Below the pieces are notes generated by a model. It saw only the letters and a program-made list of their open reading frames with translations, was not told the DNA's origin and ran no database searches. DNA of 64,000 nt from Pseudescherichia sp031979925. GTDB lineage: Bacteria; Pseudomonadota; Gammaproteobacteria; Enterobacterales; Enterobacteriaceae. Position 1 is the first letter of the stretch. Each line of letters begins with the position of its first letter. Below are positions 44,432-52,507 of the stretch, piece by piece. The position numbers and the translations under genes are program-made. Where the stretch lies: positions 124,001 through 188,000 of the forward strand of contig NZ_DALZFB010000005.1 in NCBI RefSeq assembly GCF_031979925.1. Reading direction: 5' to 3'.

Positions 44432-44446
44432 GCGCTGACGCAATAT

Positions 44447-44480
44447 AAAACAGAGCCGGGCATGCCCGGCTCTGTTATTT
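44447..44480. terminator. bidirectional terminator between ribB and zupT
   Basis: A perfect palindrome AACAGAGCCGGGCA / TGCCCGGCTCTGTT at 44449-44476 between convergent genes, followed by ATTTCT on the plus side and TTATATTG on the minus side. Confidence 0.8.
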
Positions 44481-44484
44481 CTGA

Positions 44485-45261
44485 CTAGCCTGCAAAGCCG
44501 ATGCTTTGCAGCAGCACCAGGCTGAGTCCCATCACCGACATGCCGCACAGCACGCCGTAGCTGGGGTTGTTGTTGGGATCGATCTCTTTCGCCAGCGGCA
44601 TCAGCTCATCCACCGACAGCGCCACCATGATCCCGGCCACTGCCGCCATGATCGCCGCCATCACTACCGGCGAGACCAGGCTACCGAGGATCAGCCACGC
44701 CAGCACGCCGCCAAGAATTTCCGCCAGCCCTGAGATCCCTGCCCACATCACCGCCTTACGCTTTGAGCCCGTGGCGGCATAGACCGGGGCAGCCACCGCC
44801 AGCCCCTCGGGAATGTTGTGCAGGGCCACCGCCAGAGCGATGCCCAGCCCCAGCTCAAGGTTGCTGCTGGCCGTCACGTAGGTAGCCACACCTTCAGGGA
44901 AGTTGTGCAGACTGATGCCAAGCGTCAGCAGGATCGCCGTGCGCTTGATATTACGCGGCAGCGTTTTGACGCTGGCACGCATAAGATCCTGGGCATGGGC
45001 GTGCGGCAGCAGGCGATCGAGGCCGTAGTAGCCCAGCAGGCCGACGATAAACATGCCGTAGCCAAGCACCGGGGACATCCCCTCGGTGCCCAGCGCGGCG
45101 GGGAGCATCTCCATCAGCGAGATCAGCAGCATGATCCCGGCGGCAAATCCCAGCGAAAAGGCCAGTACGCGGTTAGAAGGCTTCTGGCCAAGCACGCCGA
45201 GAATAGCGCCAATAAAGGTGGCCGCGCCGGCTAATAAGGTCAGAATCAACGGGACCGACAT
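44485..45261 (-). CDS. zupT: zinc transporter ZupT (ZIP family)
   Basis: A 258-residue ZIP-family importer (257 in E. coli) of broad metal range (Zn, Fe, Mn, Co). Eight membrane helices; metal-binding helices IV and V contain HNFPEGVAT and HNIPEGLAV. AAAAGGAG precedes the ATG. A Fur-box-like sequence lies right upstream of the ribosome site. Convergent with ribB. Confidence 0.96.
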   Translation of the reverse strand: MSVPLILTLLAGAATFIGAILGVLGQKPSNRVLAFSLGFAAGIMLLISLMEMLPAALGTEGMSPVLGYGMFIVGLLGYYGLDRLLPHAHAQDLMRASVKTLPRNIKRTAILLTLGISLHNFPEGVATYVTASSNLELGLGIALAVALHNIPEGLAVAAPVYAATGSKRKAVMWAGISGLAEILGGVLAWLILGSLVSPVVMAAIMAAVAGIMVALSVDELMPLAKEIDPNNNPSYGVLCGMSVMGLSLVLLQSIGFAG

Positions 45262-45273
45262 TAAGAACTCCTT

Positions 45274-45292
45274 TTGATAATGATTCTCATTA
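45274..45292 (-). promoter_or_regulatory. Fur-box-like sequence upstream of zupT
   Basis: TTGATAATGATTCTCATTA agrees with the Fur consensus (GATAATGATAATCATTATC) at about 15 of 19 positions when aligned from GATAATGAT. It lies 13-31 bases before the zupT ATG, beside the Shine-Dalgarno. Confidence 0.6.
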
Positions 45293-45457
45293 ATATTATT
45301 GATTATTGCCCCGCAAAGCGAGAGGGTAAAACGCTATTTACGCATTTCTTACATTCAAATTATCTGATGATCTTCATCATGCTTATCTGAGTTCATCCCC
45401 CCCGAAAAAAGCGTACTCTGGTTTTATCAAAATGACACTTTTTCTGAGGATATCATC

Positions 45458-46246
45458 ATGTCTGCGTCTCGTATGCCAGCGCTGTTTTTGGGCCACGGCA
45501 GCCCGATGAATGTGCTGGAGGATAATATCTATACCCGCGCCTGGGGCGAGCTGGGACAGACGCTGCCGCGCCCAAAGGCGATCGTGGTGATCTCTGCCCA
45601 CTGGTTTACCCGCGGTACTGGCGTGACGGCGATGGAGACGCCAAAAACCATTCATGACTTTGGCGGCTTCCCGCAGGCGTTATATGACACGCACTATCTA
45701 GCTCCCGGCTCTCCCGAGCTGGCCCAGCGGCTGGTGGATCTGCTGGCTCCGATCCCGGTCGCGCTGGACAAGGAGGCGTGGGGCTTTGATCACGGCTCCT
45801 GGGGCGTGTTAATCAAGATGTATCCGGATGCCGACGTGCCGATGGTGCAGCTGAGCATAGATAGCACTAAGCCCGCCGCCTGGCACCTTGAGATGGGCCG
45901 CAAGCTGGCGACGCTACGCGATGAGGGCATTATGCTGGTGGCGAGCGGCAACGTGGTGCATAACCTGCGTACTGCGCGCTGGCACGGGGAGAGCACGCCC
46001 TATGCATGGGCGGAGTCGTTCAATGACTACGTGAAGGCTAACCTGACCTGGCAAGGGCCAGCGGAGCAGCATCCGCTGGTTAACTATCTGCAACACGAGG
46101 GCGGCTCGCTGTCGAATCCGACGCCGGAACACTTTCTGCCGCTGCTCTACGTGCTCGGCGCGTGGGATGGCGTAGAGCCGGTGACGATCCCGGTTGAAGG
46201 TATGGAGATGGGCAGCATCAGCATGCTGTCGGTGCAGGTGGGTTAA
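45458..46246 (+). CDS. ygiD: 4,5-DOPA extradiol dioxygenase YgiD
   Basis: A 262-residue LigB/DODA-family enzyme. The N-terminal FLGHGSP motif supplies a metal-binding His, and the central SAHW and further histidines complete the site. E. coli YgiD cleaves DOPA extradiolly in vitro; its physiological substrate is unsure. Divergent from zupT, as in E. coli; a REP follows. Confidence 0.94.
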   Translation: MSASRMPALFLGHGSPMNVLEDNIYTRAWGELGQTLPRPKAIVVISAHWFTRGTGVTAMETPKTIHDFGGFPQALYDTHYLAPGSPELAQRLVDLLAPIPVALDKEAWGFDHGSWGVLIKMYPDADVPMVQLSIDSTKPAAWHLEMGRKLATLRDEGIMLVASGNVVHNLRTARWHGESTPYAWAESFNDYVKANLTWQGPAEQHPLVNYLQHEGGSLSNPTPEHFLPLLYVLGAWDGVEPVTIPVEGMEMGSISMLSVQVG

Positions 46247-46258
46247 TCGTATAGACAG

Positions 46259-46285
46259 GCCGGGCAAGCGTACGCGCCGCCCGGC
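46259..46285. repeat. REP element
   Basis: GCCGGGC...GCCCGGC palindrome between convergent ygiD and ygiC. Confidence 0.82.
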
Positions 46286-46293
46286 ATAACGGC

Positions 46294-47454
46294 TTATTCT
46301 ACAAAGACGTGCGGATAGAAGCGGGAGAGATCCTGGGTGATCAACGCCCGATCCTCGCGGATGCCGATCCCGGCGGGTTGATCATTGATCAGCCAGCTGC
46401 CGATCAGCACATAGCTGTCGCCAAATTTTGGCAGTTGGTGGAACTGCTGGACAATCATGCCCTCTTCACCGTAGGGACCCTCTACCTGTTCGATAGTCTG
46501 GCCATTTTCCACGATAGAGACGTTAGCCCCCTCGCGAGAGAAGATCGGCTTAACGACGTACTTCTCCAGCGGCGGATGATCGTCTTCGGCAAAGTAGGCG
46601 GGCAGCAGGTTCGGGTGATCCGGGAACATCTCCCACAGCATCGGCAGCAGCGCTTTGTTAGAGATAATGCTCTTCCAGGCCGGCTCCAGCCAGCGCACGC
46701 CAGCGTCTTCCAGCTTGGTGGAGAAGATCTCACGCAGCATATGCTCCCACGGATAGAGTTTGAACAGGTTGCTGATCACCTGATCCTGCAGATCGGTAAA
46801 CTGGCCCTTTTCGCCCAGACCAATGTCTTCGATATAGAGAAACTCAGTGGCAACGCCCGCCTCGGCGGCGCAGTCCTGCAGATACTGCACCGTACCGCGG
46901 TCTTCAACGGTGTCGCGGCAGCAGGCCAGATGCAGCAGGTTGAAGCCGTGCTGCTCGCGCAGCTCGCCGAAGCGCTCGATTAGCTTCTCCTGCAGGCTGT
47001 TAAACTGATCGCTCTCCGGCGGCAGCTTGCCCGCATTCTGCTGGTCTTCCAGCCAGATCCACTGGAAGAACGCGGCTTCGTACAATGAGGTTGGGGTATC
47101 GGCGTTGTTCTCCAGCAGCTTGGGTTCACTCACGCCATCCCATGCCAGATCGAGGCGCGAGTAGAGCGACGGCTGCTGCGTCTGCCACGCCTGGCGCACA
47201 AAGCTCCAGGTGTGTTTTGGAATGCGGAATTTGGTCATCAGCTCATCGCTGGCAACGACCTTCTCTACCACCTTCAGGCACATCTGGTGCAGCTCGGCGG
47301 TAACTTCTTCCAGTTTCTCAATCTGCTCAAGGCTGAACTTATAGTAGGCCTCTTCACACCAGTACGGCTCGCCGTACATGGTGTGAAAATTAAAGCCGTA
47401 CTCGGTCGCCTTTTCGCGCCAGTCCGGGCGCTCGGCAATGGTGACTCTTTCCAT
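46294..47454 (-). CDS. ygiC: YgiC, ATP-grasp glutathionylspermidine synthase-like protein
   Basis: A 386-residue ATP-grasp enzyme (E. coli length), similar to the synthetase domain of glutathionylspermidine synthase but lacking its amidase domain. The signatures YVVKPIFSREGANVSIV (ATP-binding) and the metal site LENNADTPTSLYE are present. The biological product is not known. It starts 5 bases after the ygiB stop and is probably co-transcribed with tolC and ygiB. Confidence 0.94.
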   Translation of the reverse strand: MERVTIAERPDWREKATEYGFNFHTMYGEPYWCEEAYYKFSLEQIEKLEEVTAELHQMCLKVVEKVVASDELMTKFRIPKHTWSFVRQAWQTQQPSLYSRLDLAWDGVSEPKLLENNADTPTSLYEAAFFQWIWLEDQQNAGKLPPESDQFNSLQEKLIERFGELREQHGFNLLHLACCRDTVEDRGTVQYLQDCAAEAGVATEFLYIEDIGLGEKGQFTDLQDQVISNLFKLYPWEHMLREIFSTKLEDAGVRWLEPAWKSIISNKALLPMLWEMFPDHPNLLPAYFAEDDHPPLEKYVVKPIFSREGANVSIVENGQTIEQVEGPYGEEGMIVQQFHQLPKFGDSYVLIGSWLINDQPAGIGIREDRALITQDLSRFYPHVFVE

Positions 47455-47459
47455 GAGGC

Positions 47460-48134
47460 TTAGCCACCCATTGAGCGCGAAGAGGAGGTACCGACGGCGC
47501 TACGCTGCATGGTGGACTGTTTGGCAACCGACTCACCAAAGCCGCCGCGTGTCACCGTGGAGGTGGTAGCCGGTTTCGGCGCCAGCGCAGTTTTAGGAAC
47601 GGTCGCAGTACGGCCCGGCTGGGCTGCGCCGTAGCCTTTACCGGAAGCATCAGTGTACTGGCCGTAGGCCGGGCTGGCCGGGTTACGCGAGCTAAACAGC
47701 GGCTGCTGGGCGAAGCCTGCCCCGCCGCCCATCAGGCGTCCCATCATGTAGCCCGCCATCAGCGGCATCCAGAAGCTGCCGCTGCTCTGCTGGGCCTGAG
47801 CCTGGTTTTCCGGCGCGACGCCCGCCTGGGCAGGTGCCTGCTGGCACTGGCCTTCACCAAACTCGGCAACGCAGTCTTCACGCGTGGCGTATTTCGGCGC
47901 GGTGCGTTCGGCCTCTTTCAGGGCGTTGTTGTACGCGGTAGTACATTCGGCGCTTTTGCCCGGATTGGCAGCCGAGCAGTCGTCGGCGTTTTGATACATC
48001 GATACCGTCTCATCGCTCTGCTCACAGCCCGCCAGCATAAACGCGGCGGTAAGGGCGAAGGCGACGGGAGTCAGGTGGCGAGCGCCCCAGCTTTTGCGGA
48101 ACGTCGCATGATTAATCGTTTTTGTCCGTTTCAT
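47460..48134 (-). CDS. ygiB: YgiB, DUF1190 lipoprotein
   Basis: A 224-residue protein (223 in E. coli). The N-terminus has a long basic region, a hydrophobic stretch and a lipobox (MLAGC, about residues 33-37), so it is probably a lipoprotein. The mature part has paired cysteines (DDCSAANPGKSAEC, DCVAEFGEGQC), and the C-terminal third is Gly/Ser/Thr-rich and low complexity. Function unknown; always next to tolC and ygiC in enterobacteria. Confidence 0.93.
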   Translation of the reverse strand: MKRTKTINHATFRKSWGARHLTPVAFALTAAFMLAGCEQSDETVSMYQNADDCSAANPGKSAECTTAYNNALKEAERTAPKYATREDCVAEFGEGQCQQAPAQAGVAPENQAQAQQSSGSFWMPLMAGYMMGRLMGGGAGFAQQPLFSSRNPASPAYGQYTDASGKGYGAAQPGRTATVPKTALAPKPATTSTVTRGGFGESVAKQSTMQRSAVGTSSSRSMGG

Positions 48135-48265
48135 ATGTCTCTTTTAATACCCAGAGTTAAAGCGAGGTAGCTACTGCTCAGAATAGAGGATGAGTGGTCG
48201 AAATTGAAGCGGAACAGGCCGGAATGCAGGCCTGGAGCAGGGATCTTTACGTTGTCTTACGTTGA

Positions 48266-48286
48266 AACGGGGGCAGACGCCCCCAT
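48266..48286 (-). terminator. stem-loop after tolC
   Basis: GGGGGC / GCCCCC with a 4-base loop (48269-48284), 32 bases after the tolC stop; GTTTCAACG follows on the minus strand. Probably a partial terminator or mRNA-protecting hairpin before ygiB. Confidence 0.55.
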
Positions 48287-48315
48287 CTCGTTTTCTCAGC
48301 TATTCTACGCTGCGG

Positions 48316-49779
48316 TTAGCGTGGCAGGGCTGCGTTAAGCAGGCCGTTGCCGTTACCGTTATTACCGTTGCTGTCCGGGGCGCTGTTCTGCACGCGGGCA
48401 TCCTGCTCCGGGGTCGATGGGGCAACCGCTTCTGGCGTAGTGGAGATCGGTTTACCCAGCGCACCGTTCAGGGCCATCAGATCCTGCTCGTTCAGCGTAC
48501 CGAGAGCAGATTTAATGTTCAGCTGGTTAATCAGGTAGTTGTAGCGCGCACTGGAGAGCTGCTGCTTGGCGTTGTAGAGCGTAGTGGTCGCATCCAGCAC
48601 ATCAACGATGGTACGAGTACCCACCGAGTAGCCCGCTTCGGTTGCGTCCAGCGAGCTTTGCGCCGATACCACAGACTGTTTGTAAGCGTTAATGCTGCTG
48701 ATAGAGGCGTTCACGTTGTTATAGGATGAACGTACGGTCTGCACCACGCTGCGGTGCGCGGTTTCCAGCTGCTCGCTTGCACCAACGAAGTTGTACTGCG
48801 CCTGTTTCACCTGGGAGTTCACCAGGCCACCCTGATAGAGCGGCAGGGAGAAGCTCAGGCCGACCTTGTTCTGGCCGATGTTGCTGTCATCATAGGCCGC
48901 ACCCTGGGCACCGCTGGTGCGGGAGCCGCTGTAGGAGGTGTCAGAGACGCTGGAAGAGGCGGTTAAATCCAGAGTCGGCAGATGGCCATCCTGCGCCAGG
49001 CGAATCTGCTCGCGGGCCAGATCCTGAGAGAGGCGTGCCTGTAACAGAGAGAGGTTACGGCTTTCGGCCTCTTTCAGCAGGGCGTTAACCGGCTGCGGCT
49101 TGTCGGTCTGGAAGCGGTCGACGTTCAGGGACGCCAGCTCTGGATAGTAGTTGCCGGTCACCTGGCGCAGCTTCTCAACAGCGTTGTCCAGGTCATTACG
49201 GGCGGTCACTTCGTCCGCCAGTACGGTGTCATACTGGGAGCGGGCGTTCTGCACGTCGGTAATGGCAACCAGGCCCACGTTGAAGCGCTGGGTCGTTTGA
49301 TCCAGCTGGCGATAGATAGCCTGTTTCTGTGCTTCGGTATAAGAGAGCGCATCAATGGCGCTTAATACGTTAAAATAGGCGGTAGCGGTGTTGAGGATCA
49401 GCGTCTGCTGATCGGTCTGGAACGTGACGTCCTGAATGCCTGCCGATTTCTCTTGCAGGGTCAGGGCACGCCATTTCGACATATCAAACAGGGTCTGCGT
49501 CAGCTGTAAAGAGGCGCTGGTAGCATTGCTATTGAGACCATTCTGGTCGCGGAAACCGTTGGAGTAGCTGTAGTCTGCGCCCAAACCGAGCTGGGGCAGT
49601 AAGGGGCTGCGCGCTTCGTTGATTTTCTCAAATGCGGCATCGCGATCCGCGGCAGATCTGCGCAGTTCAGGGTTGCTTAAACGCGCTTGCTGATAAACCT
49701 GAAGCAGGTTCTCTGCCTGACTCATCGTACTGAAAGCGGCCAGGCTCAGGCCGATAAGCATGGGGAGCAATTTCTTCAT
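48316..49779 (-). CDS. tolC: outer-membrane channel TolC
   Basis: A 487-residue outer-membrane efflux channel (493 in E. coli), partner of AcrAB, MacAB and type I secretion systems. Signal peptide 1-22 (ends MSQA), then two structural repeats (about 23-230 and 231-450) each made of beta strands and long alpha helices. The C-terminal tail (after about 450) is Asn/Gly/Ala-rich and differs from E. coli, as is common. The ATG at 49779 has AAGGA at 6 bases, whereas the ATG at 49785 abuts it. Confidence 0.97.
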   Translation of the reverse strand: MKKLLPMLIGLSLAAFSTMSQAENLLQVYQQARLSNPELRRSAADRDAAFEKINEARSPLLPQLGLGADYSYSNGFRDQNGLNSNATSASLQLTQTLFDMSKWRALTLQEKSAGIQDVTFQTDQQTLILNTATAYFNVLSAIDALSYTEAQKQAIYRQLDQTTQRFNVGLVAITDVQNARSQYDTVLADEVTARNDLDNAVEKLRQVTGNYYPELASLNVDRFQTDKPQPVNALLKEAESRNLSLLQARLSQDLAREQIRLAQDGHLPTLDLTASSSVSDTSYSGSRTSGAQGAAYDDSNIGQNKVGLSFSLPLYQGGLVNSQVKQAQYNFVGASEQLETAHRSVVQTVRSSYNNVNASISSINAYKQSVVSAQSSLDATEAGYSVGTRTIVDVLDATTTLYNAKQQLSSARYNYLINQLNIKSALGTLNEQDLMALNGALGKPISTTPEAVAPSTPEQDARVQNSAPDSNGNNGNGNGLLNAALPR

Positions 49780-49983
49780 TTGCATTCCTTGTTACGAAGC
49801 TTTGTTAGCGCTAATGAAATTAAAAAAATAAGGCCGATTCTAGCAGAAAGTGTCGCTGCAAAAGGTTGGCGTTAAGTGCCATCCGGCGTTAATTTGCACC
49901 AATCTACCATATAGCATGGGAAACGGCAGTCTTATAGACTGGAAATCCATAATTTCGTCATTATTTGCCAGCAGGATGAAACC

Positions 49984-50616
49984 ATGAAGAAACCCGAGCC
50001 ATCAGCAGTGACTTTCACTAAAAATGATGTAGAAATTATTGCACGCGAAACACTCTATAACGGTTTTTTTTCGCTGGAGCGCTGGCGCTTCCGTCATCGG
50101 CTTTTTAATGGTGAGATGAGCGGGGAAGTGACCCGGGAAATTTTTGAGCGCGGCCATGCCGCCGTCTTGCTACCCTATGACCCGGTGCGCGACGAGGTTG
50201 TGCTGATTGAGCAGATCCGTATTCCGGCGTATGACACCAGTGAAACGCCCTGGCTGCTGGAGCTGGTTGCTGGCATGATCGAAGAGGGCGAGAGCGTTGA
50301 AGACGTTGCTCGTCGCGAAGCCGTCGAAGAGGCCGGCCTACAGGTTGGCCAGGTAAAAGCGTTTATGAGCTATCTGGCCAGCCCCGGCGGCACCAGCGAG
50401 CGCTTATCGTTAATGGTTGGCGAAGTGGATGCCACGCAGGCCAAAGGTATACATGGCCTGGTGGACGAAAACGAAGATATTCGTGTTCATGTGGTGAGCC
50501 GGGAGCAGGCTTACCAGTGGGTTGAAGAGGGGAAAATAGACAACGCCGCGTCGGTCATCGCCCTGCAATGGCTGCAGCTGCACTACGAAAAGTTGAGAAC
50601 TGAGTGGAAAAAATGA
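49984..50616 (+). CDS. nudF: ADP-ribose diphosphatase NudF
   Basis: A 210-residue Nudix hydrolase (209 in E. coli) that splits ADP-ribose into AMP and ribose-5-phosphate. The Nudix box GMIEEGESVEDVARREAVEE (Gly98-Glu117, then AGL) is intact. It is divergent from tolC and heads the nudF-yqiB-cpdA-yqiA-parE operon; its stop overlaps the yqiB start by 4 bases. Confidence 0.96.
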   Translation: MKKPEPSAVTFTKNDVEIIARETLYNGFFSLERWRFRHRLFNGEMSGEVTREIFERGHAAVLLPYDPVRDEVVLIEQIRIPAYDTSETPWLLELVAGMIEEGESVEDVARREAVEEAGLQVGQVKAFMSYLASPGGTSERLSLMVGEVDATQAKGIHGLVDENEDIRVHVVSREQAYQWVEEGKIDNAASVIALQWLQLHYEKLRTEWKK

Positions 50617-51035
50617 AGCGTTACACACCTGACTTTCCTGAAATGATGCGCCTGTGCGAGACCAATTTCGCCCAGCTACGCCGCCTGCTGCCACGCAATG
50701 ACGCACCCGGCGAAACAGTGAGCTATCAGGTGGCCAATGCGCAATACCGATTAACGATTACAGAATCAACCCGCTACACTACGCTGGTGGAAATTGTGCA
50801 GACTGCACCGGCGATCAGCTACTGGAGCATGCCGTCGTTAACGGTACGCCTCTATCACGATGCTATGGTCGCTGAAGTGTGTTCAAGCCAGCAGATCTTT
50901 CGCTTCAAAGCGCGGTATGATTACCCGAATAAAAAGTTGCACCAACGCGACGAAAAGCATCAAATTAATCAGTTTCTGGCCGACTGGCTTAGGTACTGTT
51001 TAGCACATGGAGCAATGGCGATTCCGGTTTGTTAG
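50613..51035 (+). CDS. yqiB: YqiB, DUF1249 protein
   Basis: A 140-residue soluble protein, the same length as E. coli YqiB (DUF1249). Function unknown; some work links it to lipoprotein or membrane homeostasis, which I cannot confirm. The ATG at 50613 overlaps the nudF stop (ATGA); the longer frame from 50604 only adds three residues. Confidence 0.93.
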   Translation: MKRYTPDFPEMMRLCETNFAQLRRLLPRNDAPGETVSYQVANAQYRLTITESTRYTTLVEIVQTAPAISYWSMPSLTVRLYHDAMVAEVCSSQQIFRFKARYDYPNKKLHQRDEKHQINQFLADWLRYCLAHGAMAIPVC

Positions 51036-51063
51036 CATCGTGAAACCTACCTAAGGACACCAT

Positions 51064-51891
51064 TTGGAAAGCCTGTTAAACCTGAATCTGGCGGGTGAGT
51101 CCAGTATCAGGATCTTACAAATAACCGATACTCACCTGTTTGCCGAAAAGCATGAAACGCTGTTAGGGGTCAATACCTGGGAGAGTTATCAGGCGGTACT
51201 GGAAGCCATCCGGGCCGAACGGCGTCACTGCGATTTGATCGTCGCCACCGGCGATCTGGCACAGGATCACACCGCTGCGGCCTATCAGCACTTCGCTGAG
51301 GGTATCGCCAGCTTTGATGTGCCCTGCGTCTGGCTGCCCGGCAACCATGACTTTCAGCCCGCCATGTACAGCGCATTGCAGGAGGCCGGTATTTCGGGTG
51401 CCAAGCGGGTCTTCGCCGGTGACAGCTGGCAGATACTGCTGCTCGACAGCCAGGTCTTTGGCGTACCGCACGGTGAACTGAGTGAGTTTCAGCTGGAGTG
51501 GCTGGAGAAAAAGCTGGCGGAGTCGCCGGAGCGCTACACGCTGCTGCTGCTGCATCACCACCCGCTGCCGGCGGGGTGCAGCTGGCTGGATCAGCACAGC
51601 CTGCGTAATTCGCAGGAGCTGGACAACGTGCTGGTGCGCTACCCACGGGTTAAGCACCTGCTGTGCGGCCATATTCATCAGGAGCAGGATCTCGACTGGA
51701 ACGGCCGCCGCCTGCTGGCGACGCCCTCAACCTGCGTCCAGTTTAAGCCGCACTGCGCTAATTTTACCCTGGATACTATCGCCCCAGGCTGGCGCTGGCT
51801 GGAGCTGAACGCCGACGGCACGCTGCATACCGAAGTCAGCCGCCTGCAGAGCAGCCGCTTCAGCCCTGATACGGCATCAGAAGGCTACTGA
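51064..51891 (+). CDS. cpdA: 3',5'-cyclic-AMP phosphodiesterase CpdA
   Basis: A 275-residue class III cyclic-nucleotide phosphodiesterase, E. coli length, lowering cellular cAMP. The metallophosphatase motifs are all present: TDTHLF (Asp22, His24), GDLAQD, GNHDF, HHHPL and GHIHQE. The start is a TTG at 51064, as in E. coli, with AAGGACACC upstream. It overlaps yqiA by one base (TGATG). Confidence 0.96.
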   Translation: MESLLNLNLAGESSIRILQITDTHLFAEKHETLLGVNTWESYQAVLEAIRAERRHCDLIVATGDLAQDHTAAAYQHFAEGIASFDVPCVWLPGNHDFQPAMYSALQEAGISGAKRVFAGDSWQILLLDSQVFGVPHGELSEFQLEWLEKKLAESPERYTLLLLHHHPLPAGCSWLDQHSLRNSQELDNVLVRYPRVKHLLCGHIHQEQDLDWNGRRLLATPSTCVQFKPHCANFTLDTIAPGWRWLELNADGTLHTEVSRLQSSRFSPDTASEGY

Positions 51892-52466
51892 TGGCGACGC
51901 TTCTCTATCTACACGGGTTTAACAGCTCGCCGCGTTCGGCAAAGGCCGTGGCGCTACAGCAGTGGCTGGCAGAACATCATCCACACATAGAGATGATCGT
52001 GCCGCAGCTGCCGCCCTATCCAGCGGATGCCGCTGAACTGCTGGAGTCGCTGGTGCTGGGGCACGGCGGTGAGCCGCTTGGGCTGGTTGGCTCTTCGCTT
52101 GGCGGCTACTATGCCACCTGGCTCTCCCAGTGCTTTATGCTGCCCGCGGTGGTGGTGAATCCGGCGGTGCGTCCGTTTGAGCTGCTGGCCGATTATCTTG
52201 GCCGCAACGAGAACCCCTACACCGGACAGCAATATGTGCTAGAGTCACGCCATATTTACGATCTCAAAACCATGCAGATCGATCCGCTGGAGGCGGCAGA
52301 TTTAATCTGGCTGCTTCAGCAAACGGGTGATGAAGTGCTGGATTACCGCCAGGCCGTTGCCTACTACGCCTCGTGCCGCCAGACGGTTGAAGAGGGCGGA
52401 AACCATGCCTTTGTGGGCTTTGACGATCACTTTTCACAGATTATCGATTTCCTCGGGCTGCACTGA
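51891..52466 (+). CDS. yqiA: YqiA, acyl-CoA esterase
   Basis: A 191-residue alpha/beta hydrolase (UPF0227). Lipase-type elbow GSSLGG with the nucleophile Ser near 63, HGF oxyanion motif near the N-terminus, and GGNHAF near 170 with the likely catalytic His. E. coli YqiA hydrolyses palmitoyl-CoA and p-nitrophenyl esters. Located between cpdA and parE in one operon. Confidence 0.94.
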   Translation: MATLLYLHGFNSSPRSAKAVALQQWLAEHHPHIEMIVPQLPPYPADAAELLESLVLGHGGEPLGLVGSSLGGYYATWLSQCFMLPAVVVNPAVRPFELLADYLGRNENPYTGQQYVLESRHIYDLKTMQIDPLEAADLIWLLQQTGDEVLDYRQAVAYYASCRQTVEEGGNHAFVGFDDHFSQIIDFLGLH

Positions 52467-52507
52467 GCCTCGCAGGGGACGATGCTGTCACTATCTACGA
52501 ATACACC

